From positions 587,847 to 651,846 of the forward strand of contig NZ_MOBJ01000009.1 of assembly GCF_003732225.1 (NCBI RefSeq): a DNA stretch of 64,000 bases, in the 5' to 3' direction. This DNA is from Pseudomonas brassicacearum (lineage in GTDB: Bacteria > Pseudomonadota > Gammaproteobacteria > Pseudomonadales > Pseudomonadaceae). Shown piece after piece: positions 35,479 through 44,628 of this stretch; the first letter of the stretch is position 1, and each line of letters begins with the position of its first letter. The translations under genes were made by a program, and so were the position numbers. The notes under the pieces were generated by a model. The model saw only the letters and a list, made by a program, of their open reading frames with translations, was not told the origin of the DNA and made no database searches.

Positions 35479-36725
35479 GGTTGCTCCCCTGGTTGTTCCA
35501 GACGCTCACTTGCGACGATGCCCTTGAGGCTGGCCTCGGAGTCGAGCAGGAACTGTCCCGAGCTGACCACCTGTTGACCTTCTTGCAAGCCTTTCAATAC
35601 CGCCGTCTTGCCGTCGTTTTCCTGCCCGAGTTGCACCTCTACCGGACGGTAGCGACCGGCGTCTTCGGCGAGCATCACCAGCGTGCGCCGGCCGGTGTGA
35701 ATGACCGCTTCGCTCGGCACCCACAACACACTTTGCCCGGTCTTCTGGTTCAGGCGCACCTGCGCCGACAATCCGGGTCTCAGACGCCCGTCAGGGTTGG
35801 GAAGCTCGACGCGTACGCGAACGGTCCGACTGTCCCTATTCGTTTCGGGCAGAATCGCACTGACCGTGCCGTTGAGCACTGTCCCCGGGAAGGCTGGAAG
35901 GCGTGCTTCTGCCGTCTGGCCGACGACGATCGATCCGGTCTCCGACTCTGGAACGGCCACCGCTAGCCAGACGCTGCTCAAGCCATTGACCCGAGCCAGC
36001 GTCTCGCCGGCCGCCACGGTCATGCCCGTACGGACATTCAACTCTTGCAGCACACCACTGATGGGGCTGGTGAGGGTCAGGTTCGGCTGAATCTTGCCGC
36101 TGCGCTCTACCTGGGTAATCAGCGCTGCCGGCATCCCCGTGAGGCGCAGCCGTTGGCGGGCCGCTGCGAGCAAGTCGGCATCGCCATTACGTTTCAGTGC
36201 GAGGAATTCTTCCTGGGCTGCGGCCCATTCCGGTACCAGGATATCCGCCAATGGTGCATTGGCCTTGAGCACATCGCCGGGAGCACGGGCATAAACCCGT
36301 TCGACAAAACCGCCAGTACGCGCCTGGATCACGGCGACATCGCGCTCGTTGAACGTCAGCATGCCGACCACGTCCAGGCTGGAAGCGAGGACTCCACGGG
36401 TCACCGTGGCCAGACGCAGGCCGAGATTCTGGGTCAGGCTGGGGTCGATGCTGATGGCCGCGCTGTTCGTTGCCGCGTCGGCGTATTGCGGCACCAACTG
36501 CATGTCCATGAAGGGCGACTTGCCCGGTTTGTCGAACTTCTGCTGCGGGTACATCGGATCGTACCAATACAGGGCCTTGCGTTCGTCTTGCGTCTTGGGG
36601 CTCTGTGCGGCGAGTGCATCAGGCATGGCGTTCATGCGTTGCTGAGCGAACCAGTAACCGCCTGCAACCCCCAGGGCAACCGACACGCCAGTCAACACAG
36701 CGGTTTTCCAGATTCGAGCGCTCAT
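35475..36725 (-). CDS. cusB: RND efflux periplasmic adaptor (CusB-like)
   Basis: The 416-residue membrane-fusion protein has an N-terminal membrane anchor, then a heavy-metal-binding segment YWYDPMYPQQKFDKPGKSPF ... MDMQLVP (residues about 53-82) as in CusB, then barrel, hairpin and lipoyl-like halves. It bridges CusA and the outer-membrane channel. It overlaps both neighbours by 4 bases. Confidence 0.9.
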   Translation of the reverse strand: MSARIWKTAVLTGVSVALGVAGGYWFAQQRMNAMPDALAAQSPKTQDERKALYWYDPMYPQQKFDKPGKSPFMDMQLVPQYADAATNSAAISIDPSLTQNLGLRLATVTRGVLASSLDVVGMLTFNERDVAVIQARTGGFVERVYARAPGDVLKANAPLADILVPEWAAAQEEFLALKRNGDADLLAAARQRLRLTGMPAALITQVERSGKIQPNLTLTSPISGVLQELNVRTGMTVAAGETLARVNGLSSVWLAVAVPESETGSIVVGQTAEARLPAFPGTVLNGTVSAILPETNRDSRTVRVRVELPNPDGRLRPGLSAQVRLNQKTGQSVLWVPSEAVIHTGRRTLVMLAEDAGRYRPVEVQLGQENDGKTAVLKGLQEGQQVVSSGQFLLDSEASLKGIVASERLEQPGEQP

Positions 36726-37978
36726 TGGCTGGGTTCCCCATAATTGAAATACAAGCGTGCGTTGGTCAGGGCTCGCTGTTCTTCGACGTCGATCTGTTTG
36801 AGGCGGACCTCTATGAGCTCACGTCGGGCAGCGATGACTGCCGCCAAGTCACCTTTACCGGCGCGGTAGCTGGCCATGGTGAGTCCGACCTTTTCCCTGG
36901 CCAGGGGCACCAGACTGTCCTGGCTGCGCCGCACGGCCCGATTCAGACGCTCGTATTCGGCCAGACTGTCCTCCAATTGCTGGGTATGTTCGCGCACCCT
37001 ATCTTCACGCTCTGCCTCCAGCTGATTGAGTTCGGCGTGTTTGGCGGCGATTTTTGGATTTTGTCGGGAGCCGGGAAACAGTGGCAGGTCGAACGAGAGC
37101 TGCACGCTGACCATGTCACCGAACTGACGGTCACGGTGTTGGTAATCGAGTTCCCAGCTCCAATCGGACTGCTTATCCGCTTCGGCTTCACGGACTTTTG
37201 CCTGCGCTTCGCGGGTCATCGGTTCGAAGGCCGCCAGAGCGGGGTGATGTTGCAGCTGATGGGTGTAGCCAGAGGCCTCGACGGGCCATTGCGGCAAACT
37301 GCCGGTGGGCGGGTCGTTGGCGGCCGGGCCAATCCAGCGCTTGAGCGCAGCTCGAGCTTGAGTGCGCAGGCGGACCAGGTCGTCCTGTTGATCCGCCAAT
37401 TGAGCCGCTTCCTGCTTGGGCGTTACCGCATCGGCAGGCTGGGCTCGTCCACCGGCAATCTGTGCCCGCACGGTATCGCTCAACAGACGATTTTCTTTGT
37501 AAAAGTCCTGGAATAGCGCTTCCTTACGCTCGACGGAGTAGCTGCTGATCCAGGCCAGTGCTGTGGCTTGACGGACGTTCAGGCGCTCGACACGGCCTTC
37601 AGCTGCAGCTCGGTCAACGGCCGCATCGGCCACTTCAATACGTGCTTTGCGCTTGTCGCGGTTGGGCACTTCCTGCATGACCCCAACCATCTGCATGGTC
37701 ATGGAGTCCTGGTTAATGCTCCAGCGTTCGGGGCCGCCAATCGGATAGTTCTGCACGCCGAGCTTTAACTTCGGGTCGGGTAGTTCGCCGGCTGGAATGG
37801 CAGCACTGCTGGCAGCCTGGAGTTTGGCGGCTTGGGCGGTCAGTGACGGGGCGTTGTTTTCGGCCAGTCGCAAGGCTTCATCGAGTGTCAGTGGGGCGGC
37901 CAGGCTCGGCAATGCCAGTACGCCTGCTGCCAGGCCGGCCATGAGGGGCCAGCCTGCGCAATAACGTAGGAAGTTCAT
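36722..37978 (-). CDS. cusC: TolC-family outer-membrane efflux protein (CusC-like)
   Basis: The 418-residue protein has a signal peptide (cleavage near LPSLAAP) and the TolC-type alternation of long helices with LTLDEALRLAENNAPSLTAQ at the start and a second repeat near GLTMASYRAGKGDLAAVI. It forms the outer-membrane exit duct of the pump. ATG 37978 has AGGA at a suitable distance; the GTG six bases upstream is too close to it. It is the first gene of the pump operon; the small Met/Cys-rich gene lies 99 bases upstream. Confidence 0.87.
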   Translation of the reverse strand: MNFLRYCAGWPLMAGLAAGVLALPSLAAPLTLDEALRLAENNAPSLTAQAAKLQAASSAAIPAGELPDPKLKLGVQNYPIGGPERWSINQDSMTMQMVGVMQEVPNRDKRKARIEVADAAVDRAAAEGRVERLNVRQATALAWISSYSVERKEALFQDFYKENRLLSDTVRAQIAGGRAQPADAVTPKQEAAQLADQQDDLVRLRTQARAALKRWIGPAANDPPTGSLPQWPVEASGYTHQLQHHPALAAFEPMTREAQAKVREAEADKQSDWSWELDYQHRDRQFGDMVSVQLSFDLPLFPGSRQNPKIAAKHAELNQLEAEREDRVREHTQQLEDSLAEYERLNRAVRRSQDSLVPLAREKVGLTMASYRAGKGDLAAVIAARRELIEVRLKQIDVEEQRALTNARLYFNYGEPSQ

Positions 37979-38077
37979 GTTCACAATTCCTGTGATGAAT
38001 CACTGCGCGTCTTTTCAGACATGCGCGCAGATAGGCCATCGCATCAAAGTGCGATGGGACTCAGTGCGGTACAGGAA

Positions 38078-38419
38078 TCAAACGCGGGGCGGTCGCCACA
38101 CCCCAGAAGGGGTTTGTGCTGGCAGGAAATCGCTGGAGAAGGAAGGTACAACAGGGCTGAACAAGGTAACAGGCGGCTTGATGATCGAGACTTGCAGCAT
38201 GCCGCCGGTTTTGCATTCCTGACCCGGCTTGCAGGGTTTACCGTGCTCGGTGGGGCTTTTCATGTCGTGGCAACAGTCTTGCCCCATATCATCCATCGTC
38301 GCCATGCCCATGGTTTTCATTGGGCACGGTTCTGTCGGTGCCTGAACGCCCGCCATCCCGCTGAGGGGAAGCGCCAGGCTGATCAGGAAAATGAGCCAAC
38401 ACCGCAGATAGTGTTTCAT
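38078..38419 (-). CDS. Small exported Met/Cys/His-rich protein, probably copper-related
   Basis: The 113-residue protein has a signal peptide (MKHYLRCWLIFLISLALPLS, cleavage near GMAGV). A short region rich in metal ligands follows: CPMKTMGMATMDDMGQDCCH, then HGKPCKPGQECKTGGM. This composition and its place at the head of the efflux operon suggest periplasmic copper or silver binding, as for CopL or CusF-like accessory proteins, but it is not a recognisable CusF. The C-terminal 45 residues are not recognised. A TTG at 38455 would extend it by 12 residues. Confidence 0.65.
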   Translation of the reverse strand: MKHYLRCWLIFLISLALPLSGMAGVQAPTEPCPMKTMGMATMDDMGQDCCHDMKSPTEHGKPCKPGQECKTGGMLQVSIIKPPVTLFSPVVPSFSSDFLPAQTPSGVWRPPRV

Positions 38420-38691
38420 GCGGGGGAGTCTAGTCGCTGGTGACGGGCTGTACAATTACGAATCTGTCAGCAAGAGCCTGTCGGATTGAGTCTGACGGTC
38501 AATAAGAACCTCAGGACGACTAATGTCAAAACGGCGTCTATAAACCGATGCTAGTCTTGATAGATACGTCGGTAGGGTCGACGTTGCTTGCGACTCCACT
38601 GGAGTGGCCCATCAACAACGGGGGATAGAGCCAACACATTTCGTGGTGGTCGGGGGGAATTCACCGGTACTTTACCGGCAGGGTAGGGCAT

Positions 38692-39285
38692 ATGAGTCGT
38701 CCCCAAACTATTCACCCGATCTGGCTACGGCTGACCCACTGGATCAACGTCATCGCTGTGGTCATCCTGGTGATGAGCGGTTGGCGTATCTATAACGCCT
38801 CACCGATTTTTTCCTTCCAGATTCCTGCCGGTATCACTTTGGGTGGTTGGTTGGCGGGGGCACTGCTGTGGCACTTTGCGGCGATGTGGATACTGTTCGT
38901 CAACGGCATTGTTTACCTTCTGCTCAATATCTTCTCCGGCCGCATCGTTTACAAATTTTTCCCCATCCGTCCCGGCGAGGTCTTTCATGATTTCCTGGCG
39001 GCCCTCAGAGGCAAGCTCGCTCATGCAGACTTGCGGCACTACAACACCCTGCAAAAGCTCGCCTACCTCTTCGTCGTGCTCGATCTCATTGTGCTGGTGC
39101 TGTCGGGCCTGGTGATCTGGAAGTCCGTGCAGTTTCCTTTGCTGAGGGAGCTGATGGGCGGTTATGACTCGGCGCGCATCGTGCATTTTGTCTGCATGGC
39201 CTTGCTGGTCGCCTTTACCGTGGTGCATCTGGTGATGGTGGCCCTCGTGCCACGCACCCTGATTGCCATGCTGCGCGGGCACTAA
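38692..39285 (+). CDS. Cytochrome b561-type membrane protein
   Basis: The 197-residue protein has four to five transmembrane segments with histidines suited to bis-heme coordination: His16 in LRLTHWINV, His in LLWHFAAMW, and two near the end (ARIVHFVCMAL and FTVVHLVMVAL). It is of the thiosulfate-reductase/formate-dehydrogenase cytochrome b type. The next gene, 3 bases on, encodes a molybdopterin enzyme, so this is the likely quinol-linked electron donor for it. Confidence 0.85.
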   Translation: MSRPQTIHPIWLRLTHWINVIAVVILVMSGWRIYNASPIFSFQIPAGITLGGWLAGALLWHFAAMWILFVNGIVYLLLNIFSGRIVYKFFPIRPGEVFHDFLAALRGKLAHADLRHYNTLQKLAYLFVVLDLIVLVLSGLVIWKSVQFPLLRELMGGYDSARIVHFVCMALLVAFTVVHLVMVALVPRTLIAMLRGH

Positions 39286-39288
39286 CTC

Positions 39289-40062
39289 ATGAACAGAAAG
39301 ATTGGAAAAGATGGGCTGGATGAACCCGCCATCATCAAATCGGTGGCGCAGGAACTGGACCTGCCCGCGCGCAGACAATTTCTTCGCCATGCCTGGACAC
39401 TGGGGGGGATTGCCTTGCTGACAGGCTGTCGCCTGGATGACAGCGACTCCGTAGAGTCCATGTTGAAAATGGTCTCGCGCTTCAATGACAAGGTTCAGGC
39501 GGCGCTGTTCGATCCGAACAGACTGGCACCGACTTACCCTGAGTCGATGATGACTCGCCCGTTTCCCTTCAACGCCTATTACGACCGCAACAGCATCCCG
39601 AACATCGACGGTGCTGGCTTCAAACTCGCGGTTAGCGGTCTGGTCCAGGATAAGCACAGCTGGACCCTTGCCGAATTGAACCAGCTACCGCAGACCAGTC
39701 AGGTCACGCGGCTGATTTGTGTGGAGGGCTGGAGTGCCATCGGCAAGTGGGGCGGGGTGACTCTTTCGACCTTTCTGCAACGTGTGGGCGCCGATACCAG
39801 TGCCAAATATGTCGGGTTGAAATGCGCTGATGACTATTACACCAGCATCGATATGCCCACAGCGCTTCACGCGCAGACACTGCTGACCCTGAGTTATGAC
39901 GATCAGGTCTTACCGCCGGAATACGGCTACCCTCTGCGGCTGCGTATGCCCACCAAGCTGGGTTTCAAGAACCCCAAACATGTTGTGGAGATATTTGTGA
40001 CCAATGATTACCCCGGTGGCTATTGGGAAGATCAGGGTTACAACTGGTTCAGTGGCAGTTGA
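39289..40062 (+). CDS. Exported molybdopterin-dependent oxidoreductase (YedY/sulfite-oxidase fold)
   Basis: The 257-residue protein carries a twin-arginine motif (ARRQFLRHAWTLGGIALL) ending in a lipobox-like LTGC. The molybdopterin domain has the molybdenum-ligand Cys in TRLICVEGWSAIGKWGG and the late RMPTKLGFKNPKHVVEIFV. The layout with a membrane cytochrome b resembles MsrPQ (periplasmic methionine sulfoxide repair), but the cytochrome here is not the MsrQ type, so the substrate is open. It lies 870 bases from the divergent copper operon. Confidence 0.85.
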   Translation: MNRKIGKDGLDEPAIIKSVAQELDLPARRQFLRHAWTLGGIALLTGCRLDDSDSVESMLKMVSRFNDKVQAALFDPNRLAPTYPESMMTRPFPFNAYYDRNSIPNIDGAGFKLAVSGLVQDKHSWTLAELNQLPQTSQVTRLICVEGWSAIGKWGGVTLSTFLQRVGADTSAKYVGLKCADDYYTSIDMPTALHAQTLLTLSYDDQVLPPEYGYPLRLRMPTKLGFKNPKHVVEIFVTNDYPGGYWEDQGYNWFSGS

Positions 40063-40125
40063 GCGATTGGCTGTCCCGAAAAACAATGTGGCGAAGAGTG
40101 CGCGATGCCCCTCACCCATACCGCG

Positions 40126-40896
40126 CTACGCCAGGACAATGTGTTTCAGCCTGGCGTTCAGTGCGGCGAACGCCGCTTCGGTGCTGGCCTTGTGGTTGGT
40201 GATGAGCAGGTCGATGCGTTCTGGAGGGCAGAAGGCGACGCGGCTCTCGACACCGATCTTGCTGTAGTCGGCGAGGATGACCACGCGCTCGGCATTGTCA
40301 GTCATGGCGCGGGCGACTTCGGCTTCGCGGTGGTCGTAGTTGCTGGCACCGCGCAGGGCGTCGATGCCGACGGGCGACAACAGCGCGAAATCGGCCCGAT
40401 AGCGGCCAATTTCCGCCACCGTGGTGCCACCCACCGTAGCCGGAGCACGGTCGTCGAGCGAACCGCCGAGTACGATCACCTCGTTGTGCTGGTCGCCCGG
40501 CGCAGCGGGATTGCGCAATTGCAGCGCCACGTTGAACGAGTTGGTGATCACGGTTAACCCGCCCAGCTTGGCCAGCTCTTCGGCGAGGATGACGGTGGTA
40601 GTGCCCGCGTCGATAAATACAGTCTGCCCGTGCGACAGCAGGCTGACCGCTGCGCGCGCGAGGTCACGCTTGAATTTGACATTGATGTTCGCCCGCTCGG
40701 CGATGGGCGCCTCGTCCTCGACGCGGATGGCGCCGCCGTGTATCCGCTTCAACTCCCCCAGTTCTTCCAGAGCGACCAGGTCGCGCCGCACGGTCTCGCG
40801 TGAAACATTCAGCTCGGTGACGATGCGGTCGGTGGTAACGCGCTGCAAGGTCGATAACAGTGCGCGAATCCGCTGGTAACGCTCTTCTTGCCACAT
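40126..40896 (-). CDS. DeoR family transcriptional regulator
   Basis: The 256-residue repressor has the DeoR N-terminal helix-turn-helix (TDRIVTELNVSRETVRRDLV) and the sugar-phosphate-sensing domain (VFIDAGTTTVILAEELAKL, VITNSFNVALQL, ADFALLSPVGID). It is divergent from the exported HAD phosphatase, which it probably controls; a 17-base inverted repeat lies in the shared gap. The usual ligands of this family are phosphorylated sugars or related metabolites. Confidence 0.9.
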   Translation of the reverse strand: MWQEERYQRIRALLSTLQRVTTDRIVTELNVSRETVRRDLVALEELGELKRIHGGAIRVEDEAPIAERANINVKFKRDLARAAVSLLSHGQTVFIDAGTTTVILAEELAKLGGLTVITNSFNVALQLRNPAAPGDQHNEVIVLGGSLDDRAPATVGGTTVAEIGRYRADFALLSPVGIDALRGASNYDHREAEVARAMTDNAERVVILADYSKIGVESRVAFCPPERIDLLITNHKASTEAAFAALNARLKHIVLA

Positions 40897-41019
40897 GCTG
40901 GGTGTCCTGCTGTTTGAGTCGCTGTCCGAGCACGCATTGTGGAGGGGCGTCGGTCACTGTCAAGTTTGGTGCGGCCCCATAAGCATTGCTCAGGCGCAGT
41001 CTGCGAATCATCAAAATGT

Positions 41020-41036
41020 AATATTGTGGCAATATT
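41020..41036. promoter_or_regulatory. Candidate DeoR operator AATATTG-TGG-CAATATT
   Basis: Perfect 7-base arms lie midway in the divergent gap between the DeoR gene and the HAD phosphatase gene. The next bases repeat attgtattttgtg, so there may be further half-sites. Confidence 0.5.
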
Positions 41037-41159
41037 GTATTTTTGTGTATTTGAAGATAGCCTCGTCGTCGGACGGTTTTTCCCTATCGTCCATATTTCG
41101 AAACACGCTTCCGCCATCGCCTCGGTTGTAACCTATCGTCTAGAAGTAGGAGCTATACC

Positions 41160-42440
41160 ATGCAGCGTCGCCAGTTTCTGAACACCCTCGCTACCGTTTC
41201 CGTCGTAACCCCGCTGTTGTTGTCCTCTCGTATAACGCAAGCCGCCACGCCCCCGGCCACGCCGAGCGCGCTGGATCCGGCGCGCTGGTCGCCGCTCAAC
41301 ACTCAGCGCCTGCAGGCGGTGATCGACCAGCACGGCAGCAAAAGTGCGTCCTATCGTCCTGAGCAGCGCCCATATGCGGTGTTCGACTGGGACAACACCT
41401 GCATCATGAATGATTGTGAAGAAGCGCTGTTGGTCTACCAGATCAATCATCTGCAGTACAAGCTGACCCCGGATGAGTTCGCCGCCGTGGTGCGTCAGGA
41501 CGTGCCGAACGGCGCGTTCATGAAGGACTACACCACGGTGGACGGCAAGCCGGTCACCATGGAAGACATCGCCAGCGATGTGGAAGCGGATTACCGCTGG
41601 TTGCACGCCAACTACAAGGGACTGGCTGGCGACAAGAGCCTGGAAGAGATCCAGACCAGCGAGCAGTACAAGGATTTTCTCGCCAAGCTCTACTTCATGT
41701 ACGACGCGATCTGCGACAGTTACCCGGTGGACATCGGCTACAAGTGGATTTTGTACTTCTACAAGAACATGACCACGGCTGAATTGCAGGCGATGGCTGA
41801 AGCGTCAAACAACTACGCGATCGGTGATGCGCTGCGCAAGGTCAAGTACGAGAGTTCACGCACGATTCCGGGCAAGGCAGGGGTGGTGGCGGATACGCAC
41901 TTTCATGGCATCCGCATCCATGAGGAGATCCGCGGCCTGATGCACACGCTGCGCGCCAATGGCATCGACGTCTATGTCAGCACCGCCTCGATCGACGATG
42001 TGGTGCGGGTGTTCGCCGGCAATCCTCATTACGGATACGGCGTGCCGCCCGAGAACGTGATCGGCCTGCGCATGGCGATGGAAGACGGCAAGTACATCAC
42101 TCGCTATCAGCCGGACTGGCACTTCAATTACGGGCCGGGCAAGACCGTCGGCATCAAGAACGTGCTGGTTAAACAAAAGGGCTACGGTCCGGTGCTGGTG
42201 GCCGGTGACAGCGACGGCGATGCCTGGATGCTGCGCGACTTCAACGATACGGCGGTGGGGCTGATCGTCAACCGCATGAAGAAGGGCGAGATCGGCGCCG
42301 ACAGCCAGCAGGCCGCTACCCAGTTGGGCAAGTCGGACGCGCGTTTCATCCTGCAGGGGCGCAACGAGCACACTGGTTTGATGATTCCGGACGAGAAATC
42401 GCTCAAGTACGGTAAAGACGAGCTCAAGCTGCTGGCTTGA
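41160..42440 (+). CDS. Exported HAD-superfamily phosphatase
   Basis: The 426-residue protein has a signal peptide with adjacent arginines (MQRRQFLNTLATVSVVTPLL, cleavage near TQAA). The HAD nucleophile is in YAVFDWDNTCIMND, the second motif is near VSTASIDDVVRVF, and the acidic motif is in VLVAGDSDGDAWMLRDF. The layout resembles phosphorylcholine phosphatase-like HAD proteins of pseudomonads. It is likely periplasmic and scavenges a phosphate ester. DeoR is its divergent partner, and AGGAG lies in AGTAGGAGCTATACC before the ATG. Confidence 0.8.
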   Translation: MQRRQFLNTLATVSVVTPLLLSSRITQAATPPATPSALDPARWSPLNTQRLQAVIDQHGSKSASYRPEQRPYAVFDWDNTCIMNDCEEALLVYQINHLQYKLTPDEFAAVVRQDVPNGAFMKDYTTVDGKPVTMEDIASDVEADYRWLHANYKGLAGDKSLEEIQTSEQYKDFLAKLYFMYDAICDSYPVDIGYKWILYFYKNMTTAELQAMAEASNNYAIGDALRKVKYESSRTIPGKAGVVADTHFHGIRIHEEIRGLMHTLRANGIDVYVSTASIDDVVRVFAGNPHYGYGVPPENVIGLRMAMEDGKYITRYQPDWHFNYGPGKTVGIKNVLVKQKGYGPVLVAGDSDGDAWMLRDFNDTAVGLIVNRMKKGEIGADSQQAATQLGKSDARFILQGRNEHTGLMIPDEKSLKYGKDELKLLA

Positions 42441-42447
42441 TGCTACT

Positions 42448-42480
42448 GGCTCGCGGGTGGTCGGTTGCCATCCGCGAGCC
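42448..42480. terminator. Hairpin after the HAD phosphatase gene
   Basis: The 13-base arms ggctcgcgggtgg / ccatccgcgagcc have one wobble and a 7-base loop. They begin 7 bases after the stop. No T-run follows, so termination efficiency is uncertain. Confidence 0.5.
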
Positions 42481-42602
42481 GTAGTTGGATGCGAGATCAG
42501 TTCTATGGCCACCGCGAATCTGGAAGATTGTTCCCGCAAGCAACTGCTACGCTTTTCAAGCGCCATAAAGTAAGTCGCTGAATAAGAAGAGGTCCGGAAA
42601 TT

Positions 42603-43127
42603 ATGGATAGCACCGAAGGCGTAGTTAAACAGCATTCAGCCGGCTGGCGCTTCAAAGTGGGCATTGCAATTATCTGTTTGATGCTTGGGTCCTGGTTGAT
42701 GGTACCGCTTGCTGCAGCAGCCGGTGTGCCCGGCTCAAGGATCGCGGCGCTGACCGGGGTCCTGTTTATCAGCAACAAGGTTTTGCTGATCCTCGTTATC
42801 GCGGTCATGGGCAAGTCCGGTTTTCAGCAGTTGAAACGCAGCATGTTTGGCTACGTGTCTGCGCTCGCGCCCAGCGCAGAATTTCAAGTGGGCCCCGTTC
42901 GCCACAGAGTGGGTCTGGTCATGTTCTGCTTGCCATTGATCTCATCCTTTATTGAACCCTACATCGATAGCATCTGGCCTGGACTCAGACCGAATCTCTG
43001 GCAGTTGCAGTTATTGGGCGACCTGATGTTGATCGGCAGCTTTTTCGTGTTGGGCGGTAACTTTTGGGAGAAGGTACGCGCGTTGTTTATTCGAACCGCA
43101 CGGGTCAGCAATCCAGGCGCTGCCTGA
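42603..43127 (+). CDS. Small inner-membrane protein, function unknown
   Basis: The 174-residue protein has about four transmembrane segments (residues about 17-37, 48-66, 97-115, 133-152), with a conserved-looking GWRFKVGIAIICLMLGSWLM and AVMGKSGFQQLKRSMFG in the loop. I recall short proteins of this type annotated as carrying a transporter-associated membrane domain, but no function is established. AAGAGG lies upstream of the ATG at a short distance. It stands alone between the phosphatase and the convergent TetR gene. Confidence 0.65.
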   Translation: MDSTEGVVKQHSAGWRFKVGIAIICLMLGSWLMVPLAAAAGVPGSRIAALTGVLFISNKVLLILVIAVMGKSGFQQLKRSMFGYVSALAPSAEFQVGPVRHRVGLVMFCLPLISSFIEPYIDSIWPGLRPNLWQLQLLGDLMLIGSFFVLGGNFWEKVRALFIRTARVSNPGAA

Positions 43128-43153
43128 GCTGAAATGAATCGGGAGAGTGCTGT

Positions 43154-43774
43154 TCAGGCAACCTTTGTCCGAACATCTGGCAGATCACAGGAAGCATGGG
43201 CGAGCAAACGCTCAATGGCTCCGGTCAGCAGGTTCTCCAGTAATCCGTCCCGTTCCCGATCATCCAGCGGGTGTAGCGTCAGCCAGCTGGGTGCGCTGTT
43301 GAGCATGCTGGCAATGGCGTGCCCGGCAGCCAGTAACCCTTGCTCGCTGAATCGGGACGAGGGGCAGAGGATCATCAGCAATTGTCGTTCGTAGCGCTCC
43401 TGTAACTGCCGCACACGTGCTTGCTGATCCTCGTTCAGGCAACCGCTGTCGCGTTCCACCAGACGAAAATGCCAGGGCATTTCCCGATGCAGGTTCAGGT
43501 GTGCGTGGATGACATTTTGCAGGCTGTCGCGCTGGTCTCGCGGTTGTCGTTCGATACGTCCGAGGGTTGCCAGCAATTCCTCGTAAAACTCCTCGATCAG
43601 GTCGAGCAGCAAGTGTTGCTTGCTCGGGTAATGGTGATACAGCGAGCCTGGGGCAAGCCCCAGGTAAGCTGCCAGCTCACGCATGCCGACCTGGCCAAAA
43701 CCCTTGCTGGCGAACAGCTCCAGGGCCTTGTCCCGGCTCTCGGCGAAGCGTGAGCAACGCTCAGTCATAGGCAT
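43154..43774 (-). CDS. TetR family transcriptional regulator
   Basis: The 206-residue repressor has the TetR helix-turn-helix near residues 15-55 (ALELFASKGFGQVGMRELAA, then LGLAPGSLYHHYPSKQHLL). The C-terminal effector domain is divergent. It overlaps the end of the 3-hydroxyacyl-CoA dehydrogenase gene by 14 bases in the same direction, so it is the third gene of that operon and probably senses an acyl-CoA. Starts at 43774 and 43768 are both possible. Confidence 0.88.
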   Translation of the reverse strand: MPMTERCSRFAESRDKALELFASKGFGQVGMRELAAYLGLAPGSLYHHYPSKQHLLLDLIEEFYEELLATLGRIERQPRDQRDSLQNVIHAHLNLHREMPWHFRLVERDSGCLNEDQQARVRQLQERYERQLLMILCPSSRFSEQGLLAAGHAIASMLNSAPSWLTLHPLDDRERDGLLENLLTGAIERLLAHASCDLPDVRTKVA

Positions 43775-44618
43775 GGAAGCCACGTCCGGTCTTGCGGCCC
43801 AGATAACCGGCCGCGACCATTTCCTTGAGCAGCGGAGCAGGGCGGTACTTGCTGTCGTTGAAGCCGTCGTAGAACGCCTCCATGATCGCCAACAACGTAT
43901 CCAGGCCAATCAGGTCGGCCAGCGCCAATGGGCCTATTGGCTGGTTGCAGCCCAGACGCATGCCCGCATCGATGTCTTCGGCGCTGGCCAGGCCTTCCTG
44001 AAACACCAGGATCGCTTCATTGATCATCGGCACCAGAATCCGGTTCACCACAAAGCCCGGACGGTTGCCGGCGGTGATCGCGGTCTTGCCCAGGCGTTGC
44101 GCCAACTCGATGGCCAGGGCATGAGTCGCGTCGCTGGTTTGCAGGCCGCGAATCACTTCGATCAGCCCCATCACCGGCACCGGGTTGAAGAAGTGCAGGC
44201 CGATGAAACGCGCCGGCGAACTGACGCTGGCGGCGAGCTCGGTGATCGACAGCGATGAGGTGTTGGAAGCAATCACGCAGTCGGCGCTGACCTGGGCGGC
44301 GATCTGCTGCAGCACTCGCCGTTTCAGTTCGAGATTTTCGGTCGCGGCCTCGATCACCAGTTGCACGTCGTGCAGGGTGCTGTAGTCGGTGCTGGTGCGG
44401 ATCTTGTCCAACGCCGCAAGCTTTTGCTCTTCGGTCAGCGACGCCTTGGCAACTTGCCGGTCGAGGTTCTTGCCGACGGTCGCCAGCGCTTTTTGCAAGG
44501 CGCTTTCGGAGATGTCCAGCAAGGTCACGTTGAAGCCGGCCAGTGCGCAGATCTGCGCAATACCGTTGCCCATGGTGCCTGCGCCGATAACGCCAATGTT
44601 CTGCAGGTTCATCTTCAT
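43761..44618 (-). CDS. 3-hydroxyacyl-CoA (3-hydroxybutyryl-CoA) dehydrogenase
   Basis: The 285-residue protein has the NAD motif IGVIGAGTMGNGIAQICALA, ASNTSSLSITELA, the catalytic His in GLHFFNPVPVMGLIEVI, and NRPGFVVNRILVPMINEAI. It oxidises a short-chain 3-hydroxyacyl-CoA to the 3-ketoacyl-CoA. The ATG at 44618 follows AAGGAC. It begins 10 bases after the thiolase stop, so the two enzymes perform consecutive beta-oxidation-type steps. Confidence 0.9.
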   Translation of the reverse strand: MKMNLQNIGVIGAGTMGNGIAQICALAGFNVTLLDISESALQKALATVGKNLDRQVAKASLTEEQKLAALDKIRTSTDYSTLHDVQLVIEAATENLELKRRVLQQIAAQVSADCVIASNTSSLSITELAASVSSPARFIGLHFFNPVPVMGLIEVIRGLQTSDATHALAIELAQRLGKTAITAGNRPGFVVNRILVPMINEAILVFQEGLASAEDIDAGMRLGCNQPIGPLALADLIGLDTLLAIMEAFYDGFNDSKYRPAPLLKEMVAAGYLGRKTGRGFHAYD

Positions 44619-44628
44619 GTCCTTGTAC

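Noticed and set aside
34402..35577. A 391-codon rightward frame opposite cusA
   Set aside because: Shadow of the RND gene; composition is His/Gln/Arg-rich without domains.
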